A DNA stretch of 64,000 nt from Mesorhizobium sp. WSM4904 (GTDB lineage Bacteria > Pseudomonadota > Alphaproteobacteria > Rhizobiales > Rhizobiaceae), in contig NZ_CP121354.1 of assembly GCF_029674545.1 (NCBI RefSeq), positions 5,961,001 through 6,025,000 of the forward strand, written 5' to 3'. A program made the translations under genes and the position numbers. Below are positions 1 through 9,138 of the stretch, piece after piece. Under the pieces are notes generated by a model that saw nothing but the letters and a program-made list of their open reading frames with translations, was not told where the DNA came from and made no database searches. Position 1 is the stretch's first letter; each line of letters opens with the position of its first letter.

Positions 1-208
1 CGGTGGCGACGGTAACGAAGTTTTCTGCCGTCAAGCCGGCGCCTAGCAGCGAACCGTCATTGCCCCTGAAGGCGAGGAAGAGCACCAGGCCGAGCGCGAA
101 CAGGATGAGGAAGAAGGTGACAAGCCCGCCCGGCAGCAGCATGGCGAAGCGGAAGACCGACGAGATGCGGGTTTCCGGCGATGGCCGCGCTGCAACGGTG
201 GTCGACAT
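1..208 (-). CDS. ABC transporter permease, N-terminal part (gene runs off the window)
   Basis: Only the first 69 codons are present; the gene continues beyond base 1. It begins with ATG at 208-206. The peptide has a short polar N-terminus, then a hydrophobic segment at about residues 21-47 (starting FAMLLPGG) followed by FRGNDGSL. This is typical of the first membrane helix of PotB/PotC-type inner-membrane permeases for polyamines, iron or similar small solutes. It lies 105 bases downstream of an FAD amine oxidase-like gene on the same strand, which would suit uptake and oxidation of an amine, but the substrate is inference. The family call rests on one helix only. Confidence 0.6.
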   Translation of the reverse strand, partial: MSTTVAARPSPETRISSVFRFAMLLPGGLVTFFLILFALGLVLFLAFRGNDGSLLGAGLTAENFVTVAT

Positions 209-313
209 CTGACTGCCTATTGGCTGCCCATCGGATTTTTGAAATCAACTAATGCTTTTTCATATTCATGAAACTGTCAAGCTGATTCGCTTGTGCACTG
301 CACGCGGCAGGCG

Positions 314-1606
314 TCAGCGTTCGAACGCGTCGAGCATCCGGTACCAGGCGATCGCGGCGGCGACGCCGACCTGGCGAAAGGCGTGGAACGGGATTGGCCG
401 GATCGGCGAAAGCGGGAACGGCAATTGCCTGGCGTCGCCGCTCGCCAGATAACCCGCCATGCGTTTTCCCAGCGCGCTCATCAGGCCGACGCCCCTGCCC
501 TGGCAGCCGACCACGGCGAGCAGGCCCTTTTCCGGTTCATGCAGATGCGGCAGGTGATCCGGCGTCATCGCCACGCGGCCGAACCAGCGTTTTTCGATCG
601 TGATGCCGCCAAGCGCGGGATAGAGGCGAATGAGCGCGCGTTCGAGATGCACCCAATCCGAGGCGCTGGAAGGCAGCGCCATGCGGCCGCGTCCGCCGAG
701 CACCAGGCGGCCATCCGCGCTCTTGCGGTAGTAGACGAGGATGCGGCGGGAATCGGAAACGGCTTGCCCGCCCTGCAGGACGCTAGCCGCAAGCTCGGGC
801 GGCAGCGGCGCGGTGGCGATCTGGAAGGAATGCAGCGGCACGATCGTCCGGGCGAGGCCGGGCAGCAGGCCATCCGTATAGGCGTTGGTGGCAAGCACGA
901 CCGACTTGGCGCGCAGCTCGGCTCCGCCTTGCGTTGAAGCCCGCCATAGGCCGGCCTCCTTGCTGAGCTTCACCACTTTTTGCTGTTCAGCAATCTTCGC
1001 CCCGGCAGTCGCGGCAACGCGCGCCAGTTCCAGCGTGTAGGAAAGCGGATCGATGATGCCGGCGCGGCGGTCGAGCCAGCCGCCGAGATAGCCCTTGGCG
1101 CCGGTCATCGCCGCGATCTCCGCTTGGTCAAGCAGTTTCACGTCGGCGCCGCGCGCTCGCCATTGCCGGTCGCGGTTAGCGGCCGCCTTCAACGCGGTCT
1201 CGGTATGCGCGGCCTGGATCCAGCCATTGCGGGTGAACGGCACCGCGAGCTTCTCGTCGCGGATCAGATCGAACACGGCATCGGCCGTCGAGGCGGCGAA
1301 GTCGACCAGGGCCTCGCCGCGCTCCTTGCCGAAATGCTCGATCAGCCATTCGGGATCGTATTTGAGGCCGGGGATGACCTGGCCACCATTAAGGCCCGAA
1401 GCGCCCTCACCGATCGCGCCGGCTTCCAGCACCTGGACCGAGAGACCGGCGCGGGCCGCGTGGAAGGCGCTCGACAGGCCCATGATGCCGCCGCCGACGA
1501 TGATCGCGTCGAGCGTGCCGCCGTCCGACAGCTCGGACTGAAATGCCGGGGCCGTCCTGGGCTTCTGCCAGATCGGATCGGAAAAGGCTGCGGGCACGTG
1601 GTTCAC
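314..1606 (-). CDS. FAD-dependent oxidoreductase, PuuB/OrdL-like (DAO family)
   Basis: The 430-residue cytoplasmic protein has an N-terminal Rossmann FAD motif (GGGIMG at about residues 38-43, followed by an acidic residue in LEAG) and a C-terminal DAO-family segment with the GCQGRGV motif that contacts FAD. Length and layout match gamma-glutamylputrescine oxidase and related glycine/sarcosine oxidase-like enzymes, which oxidise secondary or primary amines and release hydrogen peroxide. It starts at ATG 1606 and heads a minus-strand unit that continues into an ABC permease, so it may oxidise the imported amine. The exact substrate cannot be read from sequence. It diverges from the XylX-like gene at 1792. 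Confidence 0.75.
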   Translation of the reverse strand: MNHVPAAFSDPIWQKPRTAPAFQSELSDGGTLDAIIVGGGIMGLSSAFHAARAGLSVQVLEAGAIGEGASGLNGGQVIPGLKYDPEWLIEHFGKERGEALVDFAASTADAVFDLIRDEKLAVPFTRNGWIQAAHTETALKAAANRDRQWRARGADVKLLDQAEIAAMTGAKGYLGGWLDRRAGIIDPLSYTLELARVAATAGAKIAEQQKVVKLSKEAGLWRASTQGGAELRAKSVVLATNAYTDGLLPGLARTIVPLHSFQIATAPLPPELAASVLQGGQAVSDSRRILVYYRKSADGRLVLGGRGRMALPSSASDWVHLERALIRLYPALGGITIEKRWFGRVAMTPDHLPHLHEPEKGLLAVVGCQGRGVGLMSALGKRMAGYLASGDARQLPFPLSPIRPIPFHAFRQVGVAAAIAWYRMLDAFER

Positions 1607-1664
1607 CTGAAGCGCTGAAGCGTCGTGAAAATCCTATTGCCGATTTCACAAACTTGAAAGAGCG

Positions 1665-1730
1665 GTCGATGGGCCAGTTCGGGCTTGGCTATGTGACAGC
1701 ATGCCGATGGCCCATAAGCTGGCCATCGAC
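1665..1730. promoter_or_regulatory. Inverted repeat in a divergent promoter region
   Basis: Arms at 1665-1677 and 1719-1730 are inverted copies (GTCGATGGGCCAG and CTGGCCATCGAC, one base bulged). They lie between the divergent oxidoreductase (start 1606) and XylX-like gene (start 1792). A further GATGGCCC copy lies in the loop, so the region holds three copies of a GATGGSCC core. It could be a regulator site or a 5' leader structure; no U-tract follows, so a terminator is unlikely. Confidence 0.35.
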
Positions 1731-1791
1731 GGGATAGACCTTTGCGTTAAATCCGGGGAAAGTGCCGCGCGCCAATCGAGAGGATAAAACC

Positions 1792-2949
1792 ATGACCCAC
1801 CCGACCCGCCTTCCCGCCGACGGCCTTTTCGTCGGCCGAGCCAGGACCAGCCAAGCCTCCCATCCGCTTGTGGTCACGGTCCGCGACGGCGAGGTCATCG
1901 ACATCACCTCGAGCGCGGCGCCCACCGTGCGCGATCTGTGCGAGCTGAAGGATCCCGCCGGCTACGTGCGCTCGGCCAAGGGCAATTCGATCGGCGCGCT
2001 GGAAGACATTGCCGCAAACAGCTTCGAAGCCAAGCGCGATGCGAAGAAGCCGATCCTGCTTTCTCCTATCGACCTGCAGGCGGTGAAGGCCTCGGGTGTC
2101 ACTTTCGTCGTCAGCCTGCTCGAGCGCGTCATCGAGGAGCAGGCGCGCGGCTCGGCGGAAAAGGCCGACGCCATCCGCGCCGACATCGCCGGACTGATCG
2201 GCCATGACCTGTCGAAGCTGAAGCCCGGCTCGCCGGAAGCGATGGAGATCAAGGCCAAGCTGATTTCGCGCAGCGCCTGGTCGCAATATCTGGAAGTGGG
2301 CATCGGCCCTGATGCAGAAATCTTCACCAAATGCCAGCCGATGGCCTCCGTCGGCTTCGGCGCCGATGTCGGGCTGCACCCCGTCTCGACCTGGAACAAT
2401 CCGGAGCCGGAGATCGCCATGATCGCCGACAGTTCGGGCGGCATCGTCGGCGCCACGCTCGGCAACGACGTCAACCTGCGCGACGTCGAGGGCCGCTCGG
2501 CGCTGCTGCTCGGCAAGGCCAAGGACAACAACGCCTCCGCCTCGCTCGGACCCTTCATCCGGCTGTTCGACGAGACGTTCGCAATCGCCGACGTGAAGCG
2601 CGCCACGGTGCGTCTCAGCGTCGAGGGCGAGGACGGGTTCTCGCTGGAGGGCGCAAGCTCGATGGCGGAAATCAGCCGCTCGCCGGAAGAGCTGGTCAAG
2701 GCCGCCATGGGCCCGCATCACCAGTATCCGGACGGGCTGGCGCTCTATCTCGGCACCATGTTCGTGCCGTCGAAGGATCGCGGCGAAAAGGGCAAGGGTT
2801 TCACGCACAAGATCGGCGACATCGTCACCATCTCGTCCGAGAAGCTCGGCGCGCTGGTCAACCGGGTGCGGCTGTCGCCCGATTGCCCGCACTGGACCTA
2901 CGGCGCCAGCCATCTGATGCGCGATCTCGCCAAGGCCAACCTGATCTAG
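1792..2949 (+). CDS. FAH-family 2-keto-3-deoxy-sugar-acid dehydratase, XylX-like
   Basis: The 385-residue protein belongs to the fumarylacetoacetate hydrolase fold family and closely resembles the XylX type (2-keto-3-deoxy-D-xylonate/arabinonate dehydratase, giving 2-oxoglutarate semialdehyde). Visible family motifs are SQYLEVGIGPDAEIFTK, WNNPEPE at about residues 201-207, GNDVNLRDVEGRS at about 224-236, KAKDNNAS and QYPDGLALYLGTMF; the acidic residues of these blocks bind the divalent metal. I chose ATG 1792 over an upstream GTG at 1762 because a GAGAGG ribosome site lies 8 bases ahead. The sugar ABC importer and LacI regulator downstream suit a pentose or aldonate pathway. The substrate is inferred from similarity. 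Confidence 0.78.
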   Translation: MTHPTRLPADGLFVGRARTSQASHPLVVTVRDGEVIDITSSAAPTVRDLCELKDPAGYVRSAKGNSIGALEDIAANSFEAKRDAKKPILLSPIDLQAVKASGVTFVVSLLERVIEEQARGSAEKADAIRADIAGLIGHDLSKLKPGSPEAMEIKAKLISRSAWSQYLEVGIGPDAEIFTKCQPMASVGFGADVGLHPVSTWNNPEPEIAMIADSSGGIVGATLGNDVNLRDVEGRSALLLGKAKDNNASASLGPFIRLFDETFAIADVKRATVRLSVEGEDGFSLEGASSMAEISRSPEELVKAAMGPHHQYPDGLALYLGTMFVPSKDRGEKGKGFTHKIGDIVTISSEKLGALVNRVRLSPDCPHWTYGASHLMRDLAKANLI

Positions 2950-3164
2950 CGCCCGCGCCAAGCGTGACATTGCCCAAAGCCCATCCGCGCAAGCCGATGG
3001 GCTGATGGCGTTGCTTGCCCAAAGAAAAATCACCGCAACTGATGCAATCTGATGGGTTCGCTGATGGCGCGAGCGCCTGCCCCAACATCCATTGGCGATG
3101 GAGGCTTGTCAGCAGCCGAAAAAGGGAATGCTCTAGACGTTCCGGTCGGCGCGGGCAGGAGATG

Positions 3165-3180
3165 CGATCCTCGAAGATCG
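3165..3180. promoter_or_regulatory. Palindrome upstream of the sugar ABC operon, possible LacI operator
   Basis: CGATC-N6-GATCG forms a dyad 47 bases before the binding-protein start at 3227. The operon's own LacI-family gene lies at its 3' end, so an operator is expected here. No second copy was found, so this is a weak assignment. The rest of the 2950-3226 gap shows only a hairpin at 2978-3003 without a U-tract. Confidence 0.3.
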
Positions 3181-3226
3181 TATCGCGCCTGATGTGGAGG
3201 TGAATTTCAACATGGGAGGAAATCGA

Positions 3227-4159
3227 ATGCTTTCGAGGCTGAGACTGCTCGTGCTTGGCTTGATCGCGGCAATCGCCATTCCGGCGATGGCCGAGGCCAA
3301 GACCTTCTACTGGATTTCGCATGGCGGTCCGGCCGATCCGGTCTGGACCTACTTCCTGGCCGGCGCCAAGCAATGGGCGACCGACACCGGCAACAAGGTG
3401 AACACCTCGTTCCACAATGGCGACGTCGCCTCGCAACAGGAGGCTGTGCGCGCCGCGATCTCGGCCAAAGCCGACGGCATCGTCACCACCAGCCCCGATC
3501 CGGGCAGCCTCGTCGAGATCGTCAAGGAGGCGCGCGCGGCCAACATGCCGATCATCAACTTCAACACGCCCGACCCGAAGGCGAACTTCAACGCCTATGT
3601 CGGCGGCGACAACGTCACCTTCGGCAAGCATTGGGCGCAGTATCTGGTCGACAAAGGCTTGGTGAAGAAGGGCGACTTCGTGTGGATGCCGGTCGAGGTG
3701 CCCGGCGCCACCTATGGCGTGCAGGAAGAGGAAGGCATCAAGAGCGTGTTCGAACCGCTCGGCATCACCTATGAGGTGACCGAAGCGACGCTCGACCAGG
3801 CCGAAGTGATCAACCGCATGGTCGACTATCTCACCGCCCACAAAGGCAAGGTGAAGGCGATGATCGGCCTCGGCGACCTCGTCACCGGCTCGGTCAAACG
3901 CGTGTTCGACCAGGTCGGCGTCAAGCCGGGCGAGATCCCGGTCGTCGGCTGGGGCAACTCGCTCGACACCACGCAGGAAGTGCTGAACGGCTATGTCAAC
4001 GCCGCGCAGTGGCAGGATCCGCAGGCGACCAGCTACATCGCGCTGTCGATGGCGGCGATGGCGTCTGCCGGCATTCCTCCGGGCTTCAACGTCATCACCG
4101 GCGCGCTCTATGAGAAGGACACCGCCGGCGTCTACGACAAGATCCTGTCCGGCAAATAA
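3227..4159 (+). CDS. Sugar ABC transporter periplasmic binding protein (ribose/FrcB type)
   Basis: The 310-residue protein has a Sec signal peptide (MLSRLRLLVLG, hydrophobic core, cleavage near AEA-KTF at about residue 24) and a type I periplasmic-binding fold (Peripla_BP_4 type). It captures a sugar in the periplasm for the membrane components that follow. I chose ATG 3227, preceded by GGGAGGA at 3214-3220. Earlier in-frame starts at 3194 and 3212 would lengthen the signal peptide and lack this ribosome site. It is the first gene of a binding protein-permease-ATPase operon with a LacI regulator. Residues resembling FrcB suggest fructose or another pentose/hexose; the XylX-like neighbour favours a pentose. 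Confidence 0.82.
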   Translation: MLSRLRLLVLGLIAAIAIPAMAEAKTFYWISHGGPADPVWTYFLAGAKQWATDTGNKVNTSFHNGDVASQQEAVRAAISAKADGIVTTSPDPGSLVEIVKEARAANMPIINFNTPDPKANFNAYVGGDNVTFGKHWAQYLVDKGLVKKGDFVWMPVEVPGATYGVQEEEGIKSVFEPLGITYEVTEATLDQAEVINRMVDYLTAHKGKVKAMIGLGDLVTGSVKRVFDQVGVKPGEIPVVGWGNSLDTTQEVLNGYVNAAQWQDPQATSYIALSMAAMASAGIPPGFNVITGALYEKDTAGVYDKILSGK

Positions 4160-4262
4160 TCCGCGACAATGGCCGTGGCCGCTTCTGTCGGCCACTGCCA
4201 TTCCGTTCGCCGAGCCTGCCGCCGCGCGGGCTTCAGCCAAGTTCATTCACGTCGCGGGCGCA

Positions 4263-5249
4263 ATGGAAAACCGTTCCTTCATCCAAAGTTTCATCGCGCG
4301 GCCGGAATTCGGTCCGCTGGTGCTGCTCATCGTCGAACTCGTCGTCTTCTGGGTCATCAACCCGGATTTCCTGTCGCCGCAGAACATCTCCAACATCCTC
4401 GCCTTCACCGTCGAGCTCGGCCTGATCGCGCTGGCGATGACGCTCTTGATGACATCGGGCGAGTTCGACCTCTCGGTCGGCTCGCTGTTCGGCTTCTCGC
4501 CGGTGCTGATGTGGACGCTTTTCAACGGCGGCGTCACCTCGCTGGAGATGGGTTTCGTCATCGCGCTGGCGGTCGCGGCTTTGATCGGGCTGGTCAATGG
4601 CTGGTTCGTCACCCAGCTCAAGATCCCGTCCTTCCTGGTCACGCTCGGCATGCTTCTGGTGGTGCGCGGCACGGCGCTCTTCGTCACCGACGGCTTTCCG
4701 CAGCGCACCTGGAGCGCCGAGGGCAGCTGGCTGGCGGATATCCTGGTCGGCGATTTCTATATCGGGCCGTTCCGCATCTATGCATCGTTGTTCTGGTTCA
4801 TCGGCGCTGCGATCGTGCTGGGCTACGTATTGACGCAAAGTCGTACCGGCAACTGGATCCAGGCTGCGGGCGGCAATCCCAATGCTGCGCGGGCGCGCGG
4901 CGTCAACGTCAGCCGCGTCAAGGTCGGCCTGTTCGTCCTGTCGGCGGTGATGGCTTCGCTCGCCGGCGTCATCTCCTCGCTGCGCACCTCGGCCGCCAAC
5001 CCCAACAGCGGCACCGGCTACGAGCTCGAGGTCATCGCCATGGTGGTGATCGGCGGCACGGCACTGACCGGCGGACGCGGCACCATCGTCGGCACGGTGC
5101 TCGGCATCCTGATCCTGCGGGTCATGCGCAACGGCATCGTGCTGATCGGCGTGCCGGGGCTCGCCTACAACATCTTCATCGGCGCGATCATCCTCGGCAT
5201 GATGGCGCTGCATTCATGGCTCGAACGCCGGCACCAGGCAGGGACGTGA
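4263..5249 (+). CDS. Sugar ABC transporter permease (RbsC/FrcC type)
   Basis: The 328-residue integral membrane protein is of the BPD_transp_2 family, with about eight to ten hydrophobic helices. Family blocks are visible: GEFDLSVGSLFG near residue 65, the EAA-like cytoplasmic segment GGNPNAARARGVNVSRVK, and AMVVIGGTALTGGRGTIVGT toward the C-terminus. It forms the channel for the sugar delivered by the 3227 protein. It begins at ATG 4263 (MENRSF), which gives the usual length, although the reading frame is open far upstream. It lies 3 bases before the ATPase gene, so the two are probably translated from one message. Confidence 0.85.
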   Translation: MENRSFIQSFIARPEFGPLVLLIVELVVFWVINPDFLSPQNISNILAFTVELGLIALAMTLLMTSGEFDLSVGSLFGFSPVLMWTLFNGGVTSLEMGFVIALAVAALIGLVNGWFVTQLKIPSFLVTLGMLLVVRGTALFVTDGFPQRTWSAEGSWLADILVGDFYIGPFRIYASLFWFIGAAIVLGYVLTQSRTGNWIQAAGGNPNAARARGVNVSRVKVGLFVLSAVMASLAGVISSLRTSAANPNSGTGYELEVIAMVVIGGTALTGGRGTIVGTVLGILILRVMRNGIVLIGVPGLAYNIFIGAIILGMMALHSWLERRHQAGT

Positions 5250-5252
5250 ACC

Positions 5253-6047
<795 letters not shown>

Positions 6048-6111
6048 ATTGCCCTGGCGTTGATTTGGCCTGACGTTGATCAGGTCTAGCAGGGGGCTCG
6101 CATCCCATCCT

Positions 6112-7146
6112 ATGACTGGACCCATGAAAGCCACCGTAGCCGACATCGCCAGGAGTTGCGGCCTGTCGACCGCAACGGTCGACAGGGTGCTCAACAACCG
6201 GCCGGGTGCAAGCGCCGCCAACCGCCAGCGTGTCATGGAGGCGGCAAAGCAGCTCGGCTATCTGCCGACGCTCGACCAGGTGGTGCTGCCGTCGAAGCCG
6301 GCGCATCTCGAATTCTTCCTGCCGATCGGCAGCAACGCCTTCATGGCCGATCTTGCCCATCACATCGAGGACTATGCCGCGCGGCTGCCGCTGGTCGCCT
6401 CCTGCCGCATCCACAACCTCGCCGGCATCTCGCCGGGCGCGCTGCAGGGCGCGGTCGAGAACCTCTCGCTCAAGGCCAATGGTGTCGGCGTCATTGCCGT
6501 CGACCATCCGCGCACGCGCAACATTTTGCGCGAACTGGTCGAGGCCGGCATCCGGCTGGTGACGCTGGTCTCGGACGTGCCGGCAGCACCTCGCTCGGCC
6601 TATGTCGGCATCGACAACCGGGTCGCCGGGCGCACGGCGGCGCTGTTGATGGGCCGCTTCCTCGGCGGCAGGACCGGACATCTGGCGATGGTGGTCGGCT
6701 CGCGCTCCTATCGCGGCCATGAGGAGCGCGAGATGGGTTTCCGTTCGGTGCTCGCCGAAGAGTTTCCCGATCTTACCGTCTCCAGCGCCGTCGAGATCAA
6801 TGACGAGCCGGATGCCAGCTACCGCGCGACCATGAAGGCGCTGCACAACGAACCGGAGCTGCTCGGCATCTATTGCGTCGGCGCTGGGCGCTCGGGCGTG
6901 GCAAAGGCATTGCTCGAAACCAAGCCGCGCAAGAAGCCGGTGTTCATCTGCCATGACCTGACGAAGGAAACGCGACGCTATCTCGTCGACGACCTAGCCG
7001 ACGTCGTTATCGACCAGAATGCGCGATTGATCGCTGAGCAAGCGGTAATCCGGCTGCTCGGCTCGATCGCCTCGTCGGCGCCTTACCTGACGAAGAAATT
7101 CATCGAGCCGCGGCTGATCTTCAAGGAAAACGTGCCGGTTCAATGA
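6112..7146 (+). CDS. LacI-family transcriptional regulator
   Basis: The 344-residue protein has an N-terminal LacI helix-turn-helix (TVADIARSCGLSTATVDRVLNNRPGAS, about residues 8-34) and a periplasmic-binding-like sensor domain. It probably senses the imported sugar or a metabolite and controls the adjacent XylX-like/ABC genes. ATG 6112 is preferred, with AGGGGGC upstream; ATG 6124 is also possible and keeps the whole DNA-binding domain, and a TTG at 6076 would add residues outside the family. It follows the ATPase gene by 64 bases on the same strand. Confidence 0.82.
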   Translation: MTGPMKATVADIARSCGLSTATVDRVLNNRPGASAANRQRVMEAAKQLGYLPTLDQVVLPSKPAHLEFFLPIGSNAFMADLAHHIEDYAARLPLVASCRIHNLAGISPGALQGAVENLSLKANGVGVIAVDHPRTRNILRELVEAGIRLVTLVSDVPAAPRSAYVGIDNRVAGRTAALLMGRFLGGRTGHLAMVVGSRSYRGHEEREMGFRSVLAEEFPDLTVSSAVEINDEPDASYRATMKALHNEPELLGIYCVGAGRSGVAKALLETKPRKKPVFICHDLTKETRRYLVDDLADVVIDQNARLIAEQAVIRLLGSIASSAPYLTKKFIEPRLIFKENVPVQ

Positions 7147-7241
7147 GTTAGCGCGCCGAAGCAAGCCGGCTTTTTCCCGATTTGTCAGAGGATTGGTGGG
7201 TGGTGCGGCAATTCTGCACACCAGCTATGCACGTTTTGCGG

Positions 7242-7270
7242 TTGCCGAATCGTTAGGCAACTTGTAATTA
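7242..7270 (+). promoter_or_regulatory. Predicted sigma-70-type promoter of the anti-SD sRNA
   Basis: TTGCCG at 7242-7247 and TAATTA at 7265-7270 are separated by 17 bases. This would start transcription at about 7276-7278, exactly where the first sRNA hairpin begins. Confidence 0.5.
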
Positions 7271-7276
7271 ACAGCA

Positions 7277-7392
7277 TGTCGGATGTCTTCCTCCTCCCAG
7301 ACACCGACGATGAATGCGGTACACCTCCTCCCGTGCCGTATTCGAAATCGAAGCCCGCTGCCTCCTCCTCCCGGCAGCGGGCTTTTTCTTTT
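7277..7392 (+). ncRNA. Small RNA with three CCUCCUCCC-loop hairpins (alpha-r14 / NfeR1-like, 'cuckoo' type)
   Basis: Three consecutive hairpins each expose a 10-base loop with the core CCTCCTCCC, complementary to Shine-Dalgarno sequences. Hairpin 1 pairs 7278-7288 with 7299-7308 (one bulged A), loop 7289-7298. Hairpin 2 pairs 7312-7322 with 7333-7343, loop 7323-7332. Hairpin 3 pairs 7351-7362 with 7373-7384, loop 7363-7372, and is followed by a T-rich tail, so it is also the terminator. This architecture matches the alpha-r14 family of rhizobial trans-acting sRNAs (NfeR1 in Sinorhizobium meliloti) and the related CcsR/cuckoo RNAs, which block translation starts of many mRNAs, often transport genes. 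It fills the 7147-7465 gap between the lacI gene and a convergent methyltransferase gene. Confidence 0.88.
7353..7392 (+). terminator. Rho-independent terminator (third hairpin of the sRNA)
   Basis: A perfect 10-bp GC-rich stem (GCCCGCTGCC / GGCAGCGGGC) is followed by TTTTTCTTTT. Its loop holds the third anti-Shine-Dalgarno motif. Confidence 0.9.
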
Positions 7393-7465
7393 GCCGCAGG
7401 GAAGAGAGCGAAGGCGAAACCGGCCCGGTGGAGCGGGCTCCATCTGATGCTGACCAATTGCGCGC

Positions 7466-8254
7466 CTAGCCTTTGGCTGTCACCAGATTGGAGCTGAGTT
7501 CGAAAGCGACTCCCGATCCATCGGCGTGGGACTGGAGCACGGACGCACTGCCGCTCACGATGTCCTCCACGATGCGCTGGCGCTCCTGATCGGCCATTGC
7601 CTTGCCGGCGGCACTCATGCCGACCAGCGCCATCGTGTTCAATCGCAGGAGCGGCGCCCCGTCGTCAAAGCGTATCCTGCGCGAGATCGTCCTTGATCGA
7701 ACGTCATGGAAGCCGGCGTCCCGCAGCAGCGCCTCGATCGGCGCCGCGTTCCCAAAGCTGTGGCGCAGGTCCACGATCGGGCCGAGGAGTCGCTCGGCGA
7801 CGCGGCGGAGATCGCGAAAGAAGGGGATTTCCTCATCGGGGCGCCAAGTGGCAACTGCCAGCCGGCCGCCCCGCGACAGCGCCCGCCGCATCTCCGCCGT
7901 CGCAGCGGGCTTGTCAGGAAAGAACTGCAGCCCCTGCTGACAGACGATCACGTCGAACTGCTCTCCGTCATGGAGAGGCAGCGCGCCGGCATTGCCTACG
8001 CGCCAATCCATGTCTGGCGCCACGGCGCGCGCGACGGCGAGCATATCGGCATTGATGTCGACGCCGACGACATAGCCGGCGGCGCCGAGCCTTTCCCTGG
8101 CAACGCGGGCAACTATTCCCGTGCCACAGGCGATGTCCAGCACACGGTGGCCTAGAGAGAGCTTCAGCTCTTCGAAGGTCACTTCAGCCCAGGGGCGGAA
8201 GAGAGGCCCCACGAGCCAGCGCTCATACATCTCCGGAAAACTTGCCTGACCCAT
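7466..8254 (-). CDS. SAM-dependent class I methyltransferase (UbiE/Methyltransf_11 type)
   Basis: The 262-residue cytoplasmic protein shows SAM-binding motif I VLDIACGTG at residues 38-46, an acidic post-I residue in GVDIN, motif II around FDVIVCQQGLQFF and ALSRGGRLAVATW (motif III). It transfers a methyl group from S-adenosylmethionine to an unidentified small molecule. It follows the TetR gene by 54 bases on the same strand and could be co-transcribed with it. No substrate-specific signature is visible and no clear ribosome site precedes ATG 8254. Confidence 0.75.
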   Translation of the reverse strand: MGQASFPEMYERWLVGPLFRPWAEVTFEELKLSLGHRVLDIACGTGIVARVARERLGAAGYVVGVDINADMLAVARAVAPDMDWRVGNAGALPLHDGEQFDVIVCQQGLQFFPDKPAATAEMRRALSRGGRLAVATWRPDEEIPFFRDLRRVAERLLGPIVDLRHSFGNAAPIEALLRDAGFHDVRSRTISRRIRFDDGAPLLRLNTMALVGMSAAGKAMADQERQRIVEDIVSGSASVLQSHADGSGVAFELSSNLVTAKG

Positions 8255-8308
8255 CGTCTAGCGCCCGTTTCCGGAACAGCATAACAGAATCAGGACGAGG
8301 CGAAGAGA

Positions 8309-8893
8309 TCAGCGCGCCCTGAACGAAGCGATAAGGCTCTCGGCCATGCGCACGAACTGCGCGCTCGGGCCCTCGGCGCCGACGCTCTGCATCGAGACGC
8401 GCGCGCCTTCGAGCAGCAGCGACAGCGTGTCGGCGAGCAGCTCGGCCTGGCCGATGCCGGCGTCGCGGCACAGTGCAACCAGCTTTTCGCGCTGGGCTTC
8501 CTTCAGTTCCTTGATGACGCGCCTGGCCGGGTGATCGCTCTCGCTAAGCTCGACGGCGGCATTGGCCATATCGCAGCCGCGGCTGTCGGCGCTGAGCAGT
8601 TCCGAAGCCTTGTGAACCCAGGCATGCAGCTGGGCGAGCTTGTCGCCGGGGTGCTCGGCCTCGAACTCGTCCCATATCCTTGAAGCCTTCGCCGCGGTGG
8701 CGCGCAGGCATTCGATGATCAGCTCGTCCTTGGATTCGAAGTGACGATAGAGCGTCATCTTGTTGGTGCCGGCAGCCTCGGTGATGGCGTCGACGCCAAC
8801 ACCCTTGATGCCGTGCTTGTGGAACATGTCCTGCGCCGTCTCCAGAATCCGATCCCGTGGGCGGGAGCGCTCCACGACGCCGTCTGCCATCAT
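8309..8893 (-). CDS. TetR/AcrR-family regulator of the adjacent RND pump
   Basis: The protein is about 194 residues, with an N-terminal TetR helix-turn-helix (RILETAQDMFHKHGIKGVGVDAITEAAGTNKMTLYRHFESKDELI) and a ligand-binding C-terminal domain. Two adjacent ATG codons (8893 and 8890) follow an AAGGAG site; the second has the better 6-base spacing. It is divergent from the RND operon starting at 9139, and twin dyads at 8942-8981 lie between them. It is therefore inferred to repress both itself and the pump until a drug or metabolite binds. Confidence 0.85.
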   Translation of the reverse strand: MMADGVVERSRPRDRILETAQDMFHKHGIKGVGVDAITEAAGTNKMTLYRHFESKDELIIECLRATAAKASRIWDEFEAEHPGDKLAQLHAWVHKASELLSADSRGCDMANAAVELSESDHPARRVIKELKEAQREKLVALCRDAGIGQAELLADTLSLLLEGARVSMQSVGAEGPSAQFVRMAESLIASFRAR

Positions 8894-8941
8894 GCTCTCC
8901 TTTCGTTTCCAAAAAACCCCGGCACACCTCTTGACTAGGGT

Positions 8942-8981
8942 GTTACCGATCTGTAACTTCCAGATGTTACTTACTGGTAAC
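8942..8981. promoter_or_regulatory. Twin TetR operators, GTTAC-N6-GTAAC
   Basis: Two perfect dyads with identical arms lie at 8942-8957 and 8966-8981, centres 24 bases apart, 49 bases upstream of the tetR start. The arm sequence and repetition strongly suggest a TetR-family operator serving both divergent promoters; TTACC/GGTAAC also lends the pair an outer symmetry. Confidence 0.7.
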
Positions 8982-9138
8982 ACCTATATCGCTCCGCGTC
9001 AACGACAAGGGTTCCACCGATAGGCCCTGCCAGAGCGAGATGGGGACAGAACTCTGCCCGTCATGCGGCTTCGGCCGGTGAAATCGAGAAAACGGTTCGT
9101 GATCATGCGATGCGAGCCGCAAGCAAGGAGCTTCTCCT

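Noticed and set aside
2978..3003. Terminator after the XylX-like gene
   Set aside because: An 8-bp stem (AGCCCATC/GATGGGCT) is present but no U-tract follows; it is too weak to claim.
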